This document shows, piece by piece, positions 32,682 through 44,587 of a stretch of 64,000 bases of DNA; position 1 is the stretch's first letter, and every line of letters begins with the position of its first letter. The translations under genes were made by a program, and so were the position numbers. The DNA is from Dichetophora obliterata (taxonomy: Eukaryota; Arthropoda; Insecta; Diptera; Sciomyzidae). The notes beneath the pieces are model-generated. The model worked only from the letters and a program-made list of their open reading frames with translations, was not told the origin of the DNA and searched no databases. The stretch covers positions 184,076,888-184,140,887 of the forward strand of contig OY986438.1 of assembly GCA_963920525.1 (NCBI GenBank), read 5' to 3'.

Positions 32682-35315
32682 CCCTTTCGCTACTGATGTC
32701 CAGTACAGTGGACATGGCTTTAAAAGTGTCGTTACTTTCAATTTAAAATTTTTTTTCGTTTGTTTTAACACGAACTCATCTAACGGTATGTGGCGCGCGT
32801 GTGTATACTGCTTCGGGCAAATATTTTGTGTATCAGTCAGTTGTTTGCCAACTTTTGTGGAAGGCTGTTGCAAAATTACGTATTTTTTTATTTTTTAATT
32901 TTAGTCGTCAAAAAAAGTGCCTATAAGTTTATAAATCTAAACGTTGATTTTATTCCTAATTTGTGCACGCGTTGTTAGTGTATCATAAAAAAATAAATCA
33001 AATTGGAGTTCAGGTAGGTAGAGCAGACAGTAAAATTCATATGTCCATTACAATGAACATGAGTAGCAAAGAGTTGCAAAGTAAGTGTAAATAATATAAT
33101 TCTACATATAGAAACCGCAATGAATCAACGCAAGCCATTGTCTGAAAAGCAGTTGTTGGAGCTTCTGAATGATTTTTCAGATTTCGAGGATGAATCGGAT
33201 GGAGACGAAGTGGAATTTATCGGAGTTACACGTTCTGAAAGGGATCCAATTGAAGAGGATCAAGGTGAAGGAATAAGTGATGATGAAAATATGAAGGACC
33301 AAGATACGGGCATTATCAACCAATTTGCATCAGCCGCGCGTTTGCTTACTCCAGTTGAATGTAGTGAAGAAAATATTCCTGAAAATTCATATATTTCGGC
33401 AAGAAGATTGCATTCGATCGCCCGAGGAATGATAGATAAACCAGGACCGGAGACGCAGCAAGGAATATATGTCTTGGTAAATATAACTGACAAAACTATG
33501 ATTCAATGGCAGCACGGTCGTAACAATAACCGCATTAATGATGAATTGTTTGTTCAAATTGATCAGCCACACACAGTGGTAAAAAGTGAATATGAATAAT
33601 TCCAAAAATACTTGCCACCAAAATTTTTCGAAGATATAGCCAATTTTACCAACCTATATAGTGTACAAAAAGAGTCCAATTTTCAGCCCACAAACCCAGA
33701 AGAAATTCGGAAATTTTTCGGTTTACACTGTATGATGGGTATATTGAAATTTCCACGCATCTCAATGTTCTGGGAGAAAGGTACTGCATTGCCAATATTC
33801 ACCAACAACATGACACGCAATCGATTTTATGCAGTACGCACACATTTGCATTTAGTTGATACTTTTATTCAACCAACCAATAACGATTAATTTTATCGAG
33901 TAAGAACTATAATGGATTTCATTCGAAAACGGTTATTGGAGCACCAGTTGGAAGAAACTCTTTGTGTCGATGAGCAAATTATTCCGTTTAAAGGAAAACT
34001 TGCAATGAAGCAATATATCCGTGGGAAGCCTTGCCCATGGGGCATAAAACTTTATGTTCTCTGCGGAAAAAGTGGAATGCCGTACGATTTTATTGCGTTT
34101 CAAGGCTCATCCACTGAAATAGAACCTGCTCTCTAAGACAAGCTTGGTTTCAGCGCTTCCATTGTTCTTGAATTGTTGAAGAGAGTACCCCGTGATTCAG
34201 TTGGACACAAATTGTATACTGACAATTTTTTTACAACATATCCTTTGCTAGAAATTCTTAAAAAAAGAAAAATTCTTGCTGCAGGCACAATCCGTCTAAA
34301 TCGTTTTCTTAGCCCACCTTTTTCCACTGAAGCAGCTATGCGAAATAAGGGTCGTGATTCTGCTGAGGAAGTAGTTAGTCGTGATGGAAAAGTAATTGTC
34401 ACAAAATGGTATGATACCAAAGGAGTTTACTTAGCATCAAACTTTGTTGGGATTGGAGTAACAGATAAAGTTCAGCGATATGAAAAAAAAGAAAATAGGT
34501 TCATCGAAATTGAAAGGCCTGAAGTTGTTCAGCTATATAATAACGGAATGGGTGGCGTAGATCTACTTGATCAGATGTTGCAATACTACCGAATATTTAT
34601 AAAACCAAAAAAATGGACGCTACGAGTAGTTATGCATTTCTTCGACATGGCAATAGTTGCAAGTTGGTTCGAATATAAAGCAGATGCCCTCAAAAATGAT
34701 ATGCCTCAAAAGGATCAAAAGGACTTGCTTGCGTTCAAAAAAGGATTGGCTTATACTCTTGCGACTCATTCATCCATACCTAAAGCTACCAGCAAACGTG
34801 GTCGTCCTTTAAATTCTTCGGATCTTCATCTTGATATATACGATAACAATGAACAGGAGAAAACAAAAAGGGTAAAATATTTCAACCAACCACCACTTGA
34901 CACGCGTTATGATGAAATTGGCCACCTACACAGATTTGATTCATTACAAAATAATGCAGTGCGTTGTAAGCGACCAGGATGCAAGCAAAAAACTTTCTTC
35001 TACTGCTCGAAGTGCAATGCACATTTATGTATTCGTCGCATGAATGTAAGTGCATATATTCTTGTAACAATAAACAAAAAATTTTACATAAAAATACCCT
35101 TTTGCCTTACTTTGTCCATAACGTTGCATACTTTGTTATTATTTCACTTGACTACCTTGACTACTCATGTCCAATCAGGTGGACATCTTATATCGGCCAC
35201 GCCCTTTGAAGTAGTAACATTTTTCTTTTTCTAAAGTGTTGTTAGAAGTCAAAACAAAAAACCAACTGTCAAAAAAAAATTTAGGGTCACCCGTTTAGGA
35301 GCGGTAGTGAAAGGG
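32682..35315 (+). mobile_element. piggyBac-like element 2, structurally complete
   Basis: Inverted termini ccctttc(g/a)ctac match at 11 of 12 bases (32,682-32,693 and 35,304-35,315), and exact TTAA flanks both (32,678-32,681 and 35,316-35,319). A subterminal palindrome TGTCCA-N6-TGGACA is present near each end (32,697-32,714 and 35,168-35,185), at unequal distances from the tips (15 and 130 bp), as in the asymmetric ends of known piggyBac elements. The length is 2634 bp. The transposase frame has only stop-codon damage. It landed inside the fold-back element 32,365-36,480. Confidence 0.93.
33120..35234 (+). pseudogene. piggyBac transposase closed by three stops
   Basis: One continuous frame from ATG 33,120 (MNQRKPLSEKQLLELLNDF) is broken only by TAA codons at about 33,597, 33,888 and 34,134; no frameshift was found. 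Order: acidic N-terminus; KFFEDIANFTNLYSVQKES and EEIRKFFGLHCMMG; first catalytic Asp in CVDEQIIPFKG; second in LYTDNFFTTYP; third in MGGVDLLDQMLQYYR; basic GRPLNSS segment; C-terminal zinc-binding tail (RCKRPGCKQKTFFYCSKC, HLC). All three catalytic Asp residues are kept. The normal end of the tail is lost at RRMN, where a GTAAGT follows; read-through gives about 60 hydrophobic extra residues to 35,234, or the tail is spliced. Cut-and-paste enzyme specific for TTAA. Confidence 0.9.
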
Positions 35316-36480
35316 TTAAACTTTTGCAAAAATTTAAAATTTTTTCGATTTTAACCACACTATTTTTAGAAGTTAGAGTTTTTCAAAGCTGATTATTTTT
35401 TTCTTAATTCTTTTTTAAACACTCTTTAATTACAGGTTTGCAGATATTATGCTGTAAAAATATGAATTTACAAAAAATGTGTCAACTATCGGACCCTGTA
35501 TCGCGGAAGATGCAATTAAAGCGATTTATTTTATGTTGGAATCGGTATGTCTAGTAATTTTTCACGCAAATTAAATATCGTAAAAAAAATGTGAAAGATG
35601 CTATAAAAAGTTACAATAAAAATTGACTTGAGTGCACTCGGTCCAAGAGATATTGAACTCAAAATTTCACATTTGTTATCCTCTTTATATGCTTTTTCAT
35701 ATTTTTACTCTTGTGTACGAATAAGAAATAAAATTTGAAAAAAACTTATCTAATATGCAATAATATTAAATTAGTTTTTAAAACATTTTTGAAAACGTTT
35801 TTTTTTTTTAAACAAGGCAAAACACACTTTCAACATTTCATCTGTGTATTGCAAATTAGTGATACTAAAAATATAAAAAATTAAGATTTTTAAAGTTTGC
35901 GTCTTAGGAGATACAGAGTCCAATAGTTGACACATTTTTCGTAAATTCATATTTTTAAAGCATAATATCTGCATAACTGTAATTGCTTTTTGCAATTTTT
36001 ACGAAGTTTAATTAAAAAGTGTTGCATTAAGAATTAAGAAAAAATAATCAGTTTAGAAAAACTCTAACTTCTTAAAACAGGGTGGTTAAAATCGGAAAAA
36101 TTTAAAATTTTTACAAAAGTTTAATTAATTTTTTCAAACCTTATACTTAACTTAGTAAAGTGTATTTTTACTGTTGCTAAAAGAACGGTCAATTTTCTTT
36201 GAAGCTATTTTGAAATGAAGTCAATACCTGTCTAGAAGTAAAGATATAAGGTAAATGTATATGCCTAGAACATGTTTTTTGGTACGACCCCGAAGCGTTT
36301 CGCGTGGCACCACGGGCTAACGGTAAAAGAAAAAAAAAATTAAAAAAAGTTTTTTGATGTGTTCAAGAACGGGGCATTCACATATATTTTTTCCAATTTT
36401 TTTCTAAATGGTGAGGCGACTTTTTTTTTGGTCGTAATCTGATAGAGCCTTCTACGAAATTTGAAGAAAATATCATATAA

Positions 36481-39000
36481 TCATTTCTTACTTTTTTTGT
36501 ATTGTTTTTTTTTTTTTTTTTTGAAAGGCTATTAGATAAATTATTTGAAATGTGGTATACTTAATATATAAAGAGTAGTTGAGAGTAGGATTTTTTTTTA
36601 GTTTAGTAAATAAAAATTGCTCCCTTTTTATCTTATCTTATCCTATACTTCTCGTACAATGATTATATTTAAAAAATAGCGTTTTGTTCTTACATTTAAA
36701 AATTTTCCAATCTTTTCGGTTGCTTAAAATGGCATTTCGTATAAATTAATTTCGACTTTGAGCTACTATGTTGAGTGAACTTATTACAAATTTAGTATGA
36801 GGAGGTGAAATAAAAAACCAAAATCTAAAGTATAATATATATGGGAACAACACTTTGAATATTCCGGATTTTCCTTGAGATTATAATTGATGCATTGGGT
36901 GCAAAAAGAGCGCAAGAGAAAAAACTGTGTTTCGAGAAAATTGAGTCTAAAGTTTTTGAGAGTTTATAGCTCGTAAACTAATGGTAAAATTTTTTTGATT
37001 TCTTTTTTAAAATAAATTCTGAAGTTTATTTTTTCATTTTGTTTTTCATTATATTTTTAAAGATATATCGTCGTCTCAGTGCTTAGTTGTAAAAGCATTT
37101 TGACCTTTTTGAGTTATGATGCTATGAATAGCATATAAAGAGATATCTTTAATATCTCTTTTAGTTTAAAAAATATTAGTTGTTAGGTTATCGTATGCGC
37201 AAAAAAATTTTCAATTATTTGTGTGCTTATTTGTCGTGAACGAATAAAAATCAAGCTTTGCTTCATATACATGCATAGTAGGGTTTTAACAGAAACAGTT
37301 TAGAAAAACAATTTTTTTGCTTAGGTCGGAGTCGCCTGTGCTCTATATACCAGATTAAATTGTGGAGCAATTGAAATCATTGTAGGGAAAGATTCTGTTT
37401 CAAATTGAAATGATGGCTGCTCTGGGTCGACAACTGAGCCTAGGCATAATATTTTTCCTAATAATTGTTTATTTTTTTAATAAAATAATTTACTCCTTTT
37501 AAAACCAATATCTCCTTGTACAAGACAAAATATGTTTCCATTGATTGGTTTTCTTTTATTGTTCGAACTCTAGGGAACTTGAATGCAAGAAATCGTTATT
37601 ATTGTTAAATGTTTAGCAATGTTTGGTGATGGTATAGCTAATATTGAAATTTAAAAGTCGTATGGCATCGTTAAGGCTTTTGAGGCTTTTGTTATTCTAC
37701 CATAGCTGCCTTGACCAACCCAAACATTGGCATAATGTGAAGGTTATCTTTATACTTAAGGCAGGCAAAGCTCACATGTAAATTCAAAAGGCCTTTGACC
37801 AATAAGTCTTTCATATGTTCTTCTATAAATCCTCGAGAGATAAATCGATATTCACTTGAGATTGAAGATAGAAAAGAAACCATTGTCAATAGCACAACAT
37901 GCTTGCACTAAAGGCAAATACGTGGTAATAGCTCTCCACTCCATAGTTTCCATCATTGAAAAAAAATTTATATTTATTGATAGGGTGATTACATTGCTTT
38001 TCAACAACACTCTCAACCTGACCCTCTCCGATTTGGTTTAAACTTTGTATACACGTAGTTTTGGCTACAATTTAGAAAATAAATTTGTAATTTTTATTTT
38101 TTTCGAGTGGTTACTGAGTTACAGGTACTCAAAAATTTTAAAAATTCGGTTTTTTTTTCTTGAGGACTGATTTTCATTTGATCATAACTTCGGTTAAGTT
38201 TGAGATAGAGCAACGATTTTAGATTCATATTAAACATATTTTCAAAAGGCTTATTTTGTTTAATAAAACTAAAAAATTTCTCAAATATTTACGTTATTTT
38301 TTTTGCATAAAAGTTAAAAAAAAATATTTTTATGAAAGTCATTTTTAAAAATTTAAAAAAATATATATATTAATTAATGATATTTTATCTAAGTTCTCTC
38401 AAAATTTCAGCCTGGGACGACAATGGGAACACTATTAAAATAATTTTCGAAGTAAATTTACTTTAAAATTTATGCTCAACACAGCAGCTTTCGAGAAAGC
38501 AACAAGAACTGAACCCACTAAAGAATACCATATGTGTGTGTATGTGTACAGTGCAACATCGGTGCTTCGGTGTAAGCTAAGCAAAGTTGATAAAATTCTT
38601 CGAAAAAAAAACTCATCTAATAACAATTAAAATTGAAAAAGCTCAATTTTTGAAATTTTTTTCTACATTTGTCACATATCTTATGTTCAAGTGTTATGAA
38701 GGGAACTTTTTCTAACATCCATTGAGAAACCGATCGTAAAGTGCGCCTTTGAAATTTGTGATTTTTCTCATTAAAAGGAATGCAACACAAAACGTTGAAA
38801 TTAGACATTTTACGTAAATTGAAATTGAAGAAAACACTGACGTCAAAGTTTAATATTGAAGCACTTCACTTGCACTCACAGAGCTGGCGATTATTGGGAT
38901 TTCAGGACGTTTGGTAATTTTTTTAGGATTTTTATTTGTGTAGGTTTTTTCCTAAATGCATGAATGTGTTGTCTGAAATTTATTTTATCATTTCATCGAT
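36481..39000. other. Intergenic; fragments of fold-back-like sequence
   Basis: At 38,010-38,300 the words ctctccgatttggttt and ttgatcataacttcggtt recall the arm of the fold-back element at 30,104 (ctctgatttggctc, ataacttcggattt), so a distant relative or a fragment is likely. The minus frame 37,692-37,895 is unrecognised. No gene can be supported. Confidence 0.4.
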
Positions 39001-40319
39001 ATGGCTGCAACGAATGTAGACATTTTATATCGCTGTATTCATGCCGAAAAAACCAATACTTCGAGTAGTAACAAAGGATTAGCGGACGAAAAAGAATTAT
39101 TGAAATTTCCTGATTTTCGAGAAGAAATTGCTGCATCTCTGGTCGCGTTAAAAGAAAAACGCACAGTTGGGCGACCACTATGCTGCAACAATCGAGCCCT
39201 TTTCAAGAGAACACTTCTTCGGTTGGTAAAGAAACTACCCTGCAAACCAAAGTTTCCGAATTTGTCTGAATTCCGATTAGTTCGTAACTATTTCGAGAAT
39301 TCTTAACGAATTCGTAAATATTTCGCAACACTAATTTCGGAATATTTCCGAATAATTCGAAAGAGTTCCGAAATCAAATTTTCAAATTAAAATTGTGAGG
39401 TGTTTTAAATATTTCGAGTTGAAAAAAGTTGGTAGGCCATGAGCCTAGCGGCATTTTAAATAATTTTCCATTTGCAAAATAATTTAATTTTAAACAAATT
39501 TTTCTTTAAAACAGATGATACAAGATATGGTTCTAATTTTAATTTTTACAGATGCAAATACAAACGACATGTCAGATTCACATTTACATATGTTCCGTAA
39601 TAGTAGTTGCAAAGGATCTGTAATTTTTGGCATGTCATTTGTACGAAACATATAGTCTGGGGCATCTTAAGACCGACCTAACTAAACTTTGATTCGAAAT
39701 TGTTATTTAATTTTGTATTACATACGGTACAAAAATCATTAAGAGATCATGGCAAATTTGATGCTTCATTTCGTTACAAATTCGGTGCTACAATTCGTTA
39801 AGAAATTGAAATGAATTTGTAAAGAATTCGTTACGAAAACGATAATTCAATTGTTTACGAATTTTTTACGAAATCGATATGTCAATTCTTTACGAATTTG
39901 TTACGAATTCGTTACGAATACGATACTCCAATTCTTTACGAATTTGTTGCGAATTCGTTACTAAAATTCCTTCCGAATTCGTTACGACAATTCGTTACGA
40001 ATTCGTGTCAACCCCTCCATACTATTGTCGTTACGAAATCGGAACGAATTCGGATGCCGAACTCGGAATAATTTCGAAAAATTCATAACGAATTCATTAC
40101 GAATTCGGAAACTTTGGTTTGCTGGGTAAGCATCCAACCGAAGATATCCGGTATGATAGTCATGATCACTTTCAAGTCTGGCCCAGTAAAGAAGGTGGAA
40201 AAAACAAATGCAAGCATTGCAAATCATCACAAACACAATGTATGTGCAAAAAATGTGAGCTCCATGTATGTTGCTCATACGCCAAAAATTGTTTTTATGA
40301 TTATCACAATCAAAAATAA
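39001..40319 (+). pseudogene. piggyBac transposase C-terminus, split by a MITE
   Basis: First part 39,001-39,237: ELLKFPDFREEIAASLVAL and RTVGRPLCCNN, matching the region just before the basic segment of piggyBac transposases. It is interrupted by the 889-bp element 39,238-40,126. The second part, to 40,319, reads HPTEDIRYDSHDHFQVW, then the zinc-binding tail NKCKHCKSSQTQCMCKKC and CCSYAKNCFYDYH. The two parts are out of frame with each other by one base. No catalytic region was found upstream, so this is a 3' fragment. Confidence 0.78.
39238..40126. mobile_element. 889-bp non-coding element, copy 1
   Basis: Termini CCC(t/a)GCAAACCAAAGTTTCC are inverted at the two ends, and TA is on both sides (39,236-39,237 and 40,127-40,128). 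The right half is filled with degenerate ttacgaattcgttacg units. The centre has a smaller inverted repeat (caaacgacatgtca against gcatgtcatttg). No coding frame. A second copy of the same length lies at 40,427-41,315. Confidence 0.85.
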
Positions 40320-40426
40320 TATACTTATTAATTTTTTAACTTTTAGTTTTCTTCTTTTTTCAATAAAAATCAAACAGTAGAATAAAATTAACATGTATTT
40401 TTCACTCAAACTGGCAAGACTACCCT

Positions 40427-41315
40427 CCCTGCAAACCAAAGTTTCCGAATTTGTCTGAATTCCGATTAGTTCGTAACTATTTCGAGAATTCTTAACGAAT
40501 TCGTAACTATTTCGCAACACTTATTTCGGAACATTTCCGAATAATTCGAAAGAGTTCCGAAATCAAATTTTCAAATTTAAATTGTGAGGTGTTTTGTGTA
40601 AATATTTCGAGTTGAAAAAAATTTGTAGGCCATGAGCCTAGCGACATTTTAAATAATTTTCCATTTGTAAAATAATTTAATTTTAAACAACTTTTTCTTT
40701 AAAACAGATGGTACAAGATATGGTTCTAATTTTAATTTTTACAGATGCAAATACAAACGACATGTCAGATTTACATTTACATATGTTCCGTAATAGTAGT
40801 TGCAAAGGATCTGTAATTTTTGGCATGTCATTTGTACGAAACATATAGTCTGGGGCATCTTAAGCCCTAACTAAACTTTGATTCGAAATTGTTATTTAAT
40901 TTTGTATTACATACGGTACAAAAATCATTAAGAGATCGTGGCAAATTTGATGCTTCATTTCGTTACAAATTCGGTGCTACAATTCGTTAAGAAATTGTAA
41001 TGAATTTGTAAAGAATTCGTTACGAAAACGATAATTCAATTGTTTACGAATTTGTTACGAAATCAATACGTCAATTCTTTACGAATTTGTTACGAATTCG
41101 TTACTAATACGATACTCCAATTCTTTACGAATTTGTTACGAATTCGTTACTAAAATTCCTTCCGAATTCGTTACGACAATTCGTTACGAGTTCGTGTCAA
41201 CCCCTCCATTGAATTTTCGTTACGAAATTGGAACGAATTCGGATGCCGAACTCGGAATAATTTCGAAAAATTCGTAACGAATTCGTTACGAATTCGGAAA
41301 CTTTGGTTTGCTGGG
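40427..41315. mobile_element. 889-bp non-coding element, copy 2
   Basis: Same termini and interior as copy 1, with scattered substitutions and balanced small indels. Flanks are CT on the left (40,425-40,426) and CT on the right (41,316-41,317), which fits a 2-bp duplication like the TA of copy 1, though at another dinucleotide. It lies about 300 bp downstream of copy 1 in the same direction, inside the 3' region of the same decayed piggyBac. Confidence 0.82.
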
Positions 41316-41444
41316 CTGGGGCAGCATACCTGTTTTTATCTAGAGGTTAAGCAAAACGACATTTTCACCTAAGAGCTTCAAATTCTTACTCTTAGCCCAC
41401 AATTTATCTTAAACAAAATTCCCGACTCTTTTGCTGCATTTTTC

Positions 41445-41468
41445 GGCTCTGGCCAGTTCGAGGGTTAA
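41445..41468. repeat. Possible right end of the decayed piggyBac
   Basis: The sequence ggccagttcgaggg followed by TTAA (41,465-41,468) has the form of a piggyBac right terminus. No matching left terminus was found, in keeping with a 5'-deleted copy. Confidence 0.4.
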
Positions 41469-42404
41469 CGAATTTTTTTAAGAACCTTTTTGTAGTTATT
41501 CTAATTTTTTGGCGGGGTACTGTAGAGAGAAAAACTCGAAAAATATCTTAAAACTACTATTCCAAAGAAATTTTTGAAATGATGTTACTATACATCAAAA
41601 ATTGATTTCTTCAAGATTACGCCACAATTTACGGACATGTGTGCCAACACATCGAGACTGATAGCGTTGCGATTGCAATAAAGTTTAAAAAATTGACTGT
41701 GTTAACAAATTTACTATATTCTTAGAATGCCGTCAAGTGGCAATTAATTTCAAAATTAATTTGAAAAAACGAAGCTTATGAAATACTTATTAGTATTATC
41801 AATAGTGTAATCGAGTCCAAATCAATTAATGCCAAATTTTCTGTGGTTGGTTCTCATTTGTGTTTAGATTAAATTTTTTTTTACAATGATATTTGAACTC
41901 ATTCTAATCGAACCGTATATGAATATATTTATTTTAACTTCATTGACTCCACAACATTTAGAAATACAATCTCTTTTTGGATGTGTTAAATTTAGAAAGC
42001 GATTCACCCAACATGCTCGAAAAAAGTATTACTAGAAGGTCCTTAATTTGTAAGCATTATGTATAAAACTACTTTTAAGTCTTACTTAAATATAACCAAA
42101 AATATTTGCTTAATAGACCTGTATATGTTTCTTAGTATGTATGTCTTTTTCATTAAAAAATACTTTTAAAACGATGTTAATTCTAATAATCGATACTTAG
42201 TTGCAGGCATTTAAAAAACACCATAGCTGTAAAAACGAACGCTAGACGCTTAACATACACATTAACACTTTATAAAAATCTAATGACAAACAGTCACTCA
42301 AGCTCAGCACTTGACTGTGTGTTGCGCCAAATGATGCTGCTGCTGCTGCTGCCACTGTTTTACTACCATCATCAGCAACAACAAACTACTCAGAAGGTAG
42401 TCAC
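41469..42404. other. Probable intron, nothing recognised
   Basis: AT-rich sequence downstream (in minus direction) of the exon 42,405-42,656. The plus frame 42,283-42,534 is its antisense shadow plus a CTG/CAA-rich stretch. Confidence 0.4.
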
Positions 42405-42656
42405 CTTGCCCAAACGCATGCCCAGCAATTTTCTACGTTTCTTGGCGCTCAATTTTGTCCAAATGGTGCTACTGCCCTCGACTAACAGAAATTCATCACA
42501 TAAATCTTCCGTGTCTTTGGCTATAAAATTGTGATCCTCGTTGTATTTTTCAGAGCGTGAGTCACCCGAAACAAAACCGCTTTCGGGACGTGATAGTGAT
42601 GCGCTATTCCAGGGGAATTGTTGAAACCAGCGTGCAACTTTGGCTGTTGATGATAG
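42405..42656 (-). CDS. Internal exon of an unrecognised host gene
   Basis: Acceptor TTTTTCTCTACCAG lies directly before 42,656 and donor AAG|GTGACT directly after 42,405. The exon is 252 bases, exactly 84 codons, phase 0 at both borders. It reads KVARWFQQFPWNSASLSRPE, GFVSGDSRSEKYNEDHNF, an acidic DTEDLCDEFLLVEG and a basic WTKLSAKKRRKLLGMRLGK. Codon use is less AT-biased than the surroundings, which together with clean splice borders indicates a real, conserved exon. The basic KKRRK run could be a nuclear or membrane-binding signal. The family is not recognised. The terminal exon at 58,220-59,332 on the same strand could belong to an alternative transcript of the same gene, or to another gene. 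Confidence 0.75.
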
Positions 42657-43560
42657 CTGGTAGAGAAAAATACAGAAAACAAAAAACATAAAAAGAAAAC
42701 AAAGTAAGAAGTATAAATAGAGCAACAAAATCAAAATGATAACAGATCATATAATATGTGACAGCAAATAAAACATGGTGACAATTAATTTTAAATGTAT
42801 GGGACAGACAGGAAAGAACTGTCGAGGAAATCTTGGAAAGAGTTTTTATTACATTTTCACTGCTGCTGTCTGTGATGCTGCTTGCTCATGGTTAACCCTC
42901 ATCGCATCTGTGGAGTAAATGTTTCTGTGACAGTATTGTTGTGTGTTCACGTATGTATGGATGTTTATAATTATCGCAAGGACATTTGTGGTAGCATTGA
43001 TTAATGATGTTTTTGATTTGGATTCTGTTCAATCCCGTTTAATGGTCATTTCAGTGAAGTGATTCGTAGTTTCAATTCGTTTAGATTTAATGGATTTATG
43101 TTATTTTAACATTAAAGTTTCTAGAGAAACTTTGCTTAAGTTGTTGGCGATCGCAGGAAAAATTTAAACATGAATTAGAAAATGTATGAGATGATTATGT
43201 TTACATCTCGTAAAACTTATTTATAAAAATTTTTGTGTTGAAAATTAAACAAGCCAGCTTTTATAATAAAAAGGCTGCACGAAATGAGCAGCTGGGTACA
43301 AAACAGGACACGCTTGTTTGGGTTTATTTATGAAATAATAAAATTTAGTTTTCCAGACATGAGTTTGCTTCAATCAAGTCAGAGCCTTGTTTTGGTGCTC
43401 TAATTTATAAAGGCTTCAGATTTTTTGTAGCTCCCAAGAGTATGCTTAAAAAATAAAAACAACAGAATATGTATGCCAATAAGTGAAATTTTTAATATTC
43501 AATAAACGCATATTAACACAAAATTTTATTATACGCACTCAACGCAAATACTCAGGAACT

Positions 43561-43598
<38 letters not shown>

Positions 43599-44587
43599 TA
43601 TAGACAAAGACTTGTACTTACTAATTTACGCAGCATGAAATGAATTTGAAATAAATTGTTTAAGTGTGTGTGCTTAGTTTATATGTGTGCTGTAATATAT
43701 ACATACTTGTACGATTAAATGTGCACATGTGTGTTCATGGTTATTTTAGCCACGAACGATTTAAATTAAATAGCAAACACATAAACAGATTAAAAACCAT
43801 CAGGGGAACGCACACATGCAAACATGATAATTTGCACGCATTATTTTTGTTTTTATTACAACAGCTTCCGTTATAATGTGTTCATTAATGATAACATTAA
43901 AATTTCAAACATTTTTCGCTTACATAAAAAAAAAGGATGCAAAAATAAAGCTGTGTAGAGCAAAAGATTTGTTTTAAATTAAACTGGTTTGAATGCCAAA
44001 TACTAAAAGAGCGCTCTAAAAGGTGTAATTTATTTTTATTTATTTGGTTCATTCAACATTTATAAGGATTTAAAAAAAAAACATGCAAAGCTTTATTTTT
44101 CGAACTGCTAAAAAGATTTAACCGCAGCGCTAAAGATTTAACATTTTTTTTACAAAATTATTTTTAAAATTATGTTAATTATTTTCTAGAAAAATGGAAC
44201 AACTTTGTAGTGGAGTTTTTTAAGGAATTATCCTTTCTTTTTTTTACAACAAAAAAATGTTTGAAATTGGACATGGTAAGGAATATTTTCTTTTTTAGAT
44301 GTGGGTGTAAAAATTCTATAAAATTTACTTGTTTGTACAACTAATCATTCAGAGAAAAATTATGGTAACTTGAGCTCGAAGACAGAGGTGCAATAAAAAT
44401 CTAGCAATATGAATTTAGAAATATAATAATAGTTGAGGTTCGTTGAAACAAAATGTTTACCAACATTAGCAGAATTCTAAGATAGAGTTATGAAAGGTTG
44501 TTAGAATCGAAGATCTCAGAGATATTTATTTTTATTTATCAGTCTTGTTACTAATATTCTATGCAATTTTATGTAATCGTAGATATA
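42657..44587. other. Probable intron with (CA)n microsatellite
   Basis: A run of about 17 CA units lies at 43,564-43,598. Nothing else is recognised; frames such as 43,664-43,876 are not protein-like. Confidence 0.5.

Larger units (their letters stand above)
32365..36480. mobile_element. Second fold-back element, split by a piggyBac
   Basis: With the piggyBac removed, the left arm (32,365-32,677 plus 35,320 to about 35,520) is the inverted copy of the right arm (about 35,880-36,480). Shared words, read in opposite directions, include cgtggtgccacgcgaaacgc, ttcggggtcg, tgtgaatgcc, gttgacacattttt and gcataatatctgca. The central loop (35,520-35,880) contains no gene. Identity is high in the middle of the arms and fades toward the outer ends, so the exact limits and any target duplication are uncertain. 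Confidence 0.85.

Noticed and set aside
42283..42534. Plus-strand frame with poly-Leu and poly-Gln
   Set aside because: Antisense of the minus exon 42,405-42,656 plus a CTG/CAA run.
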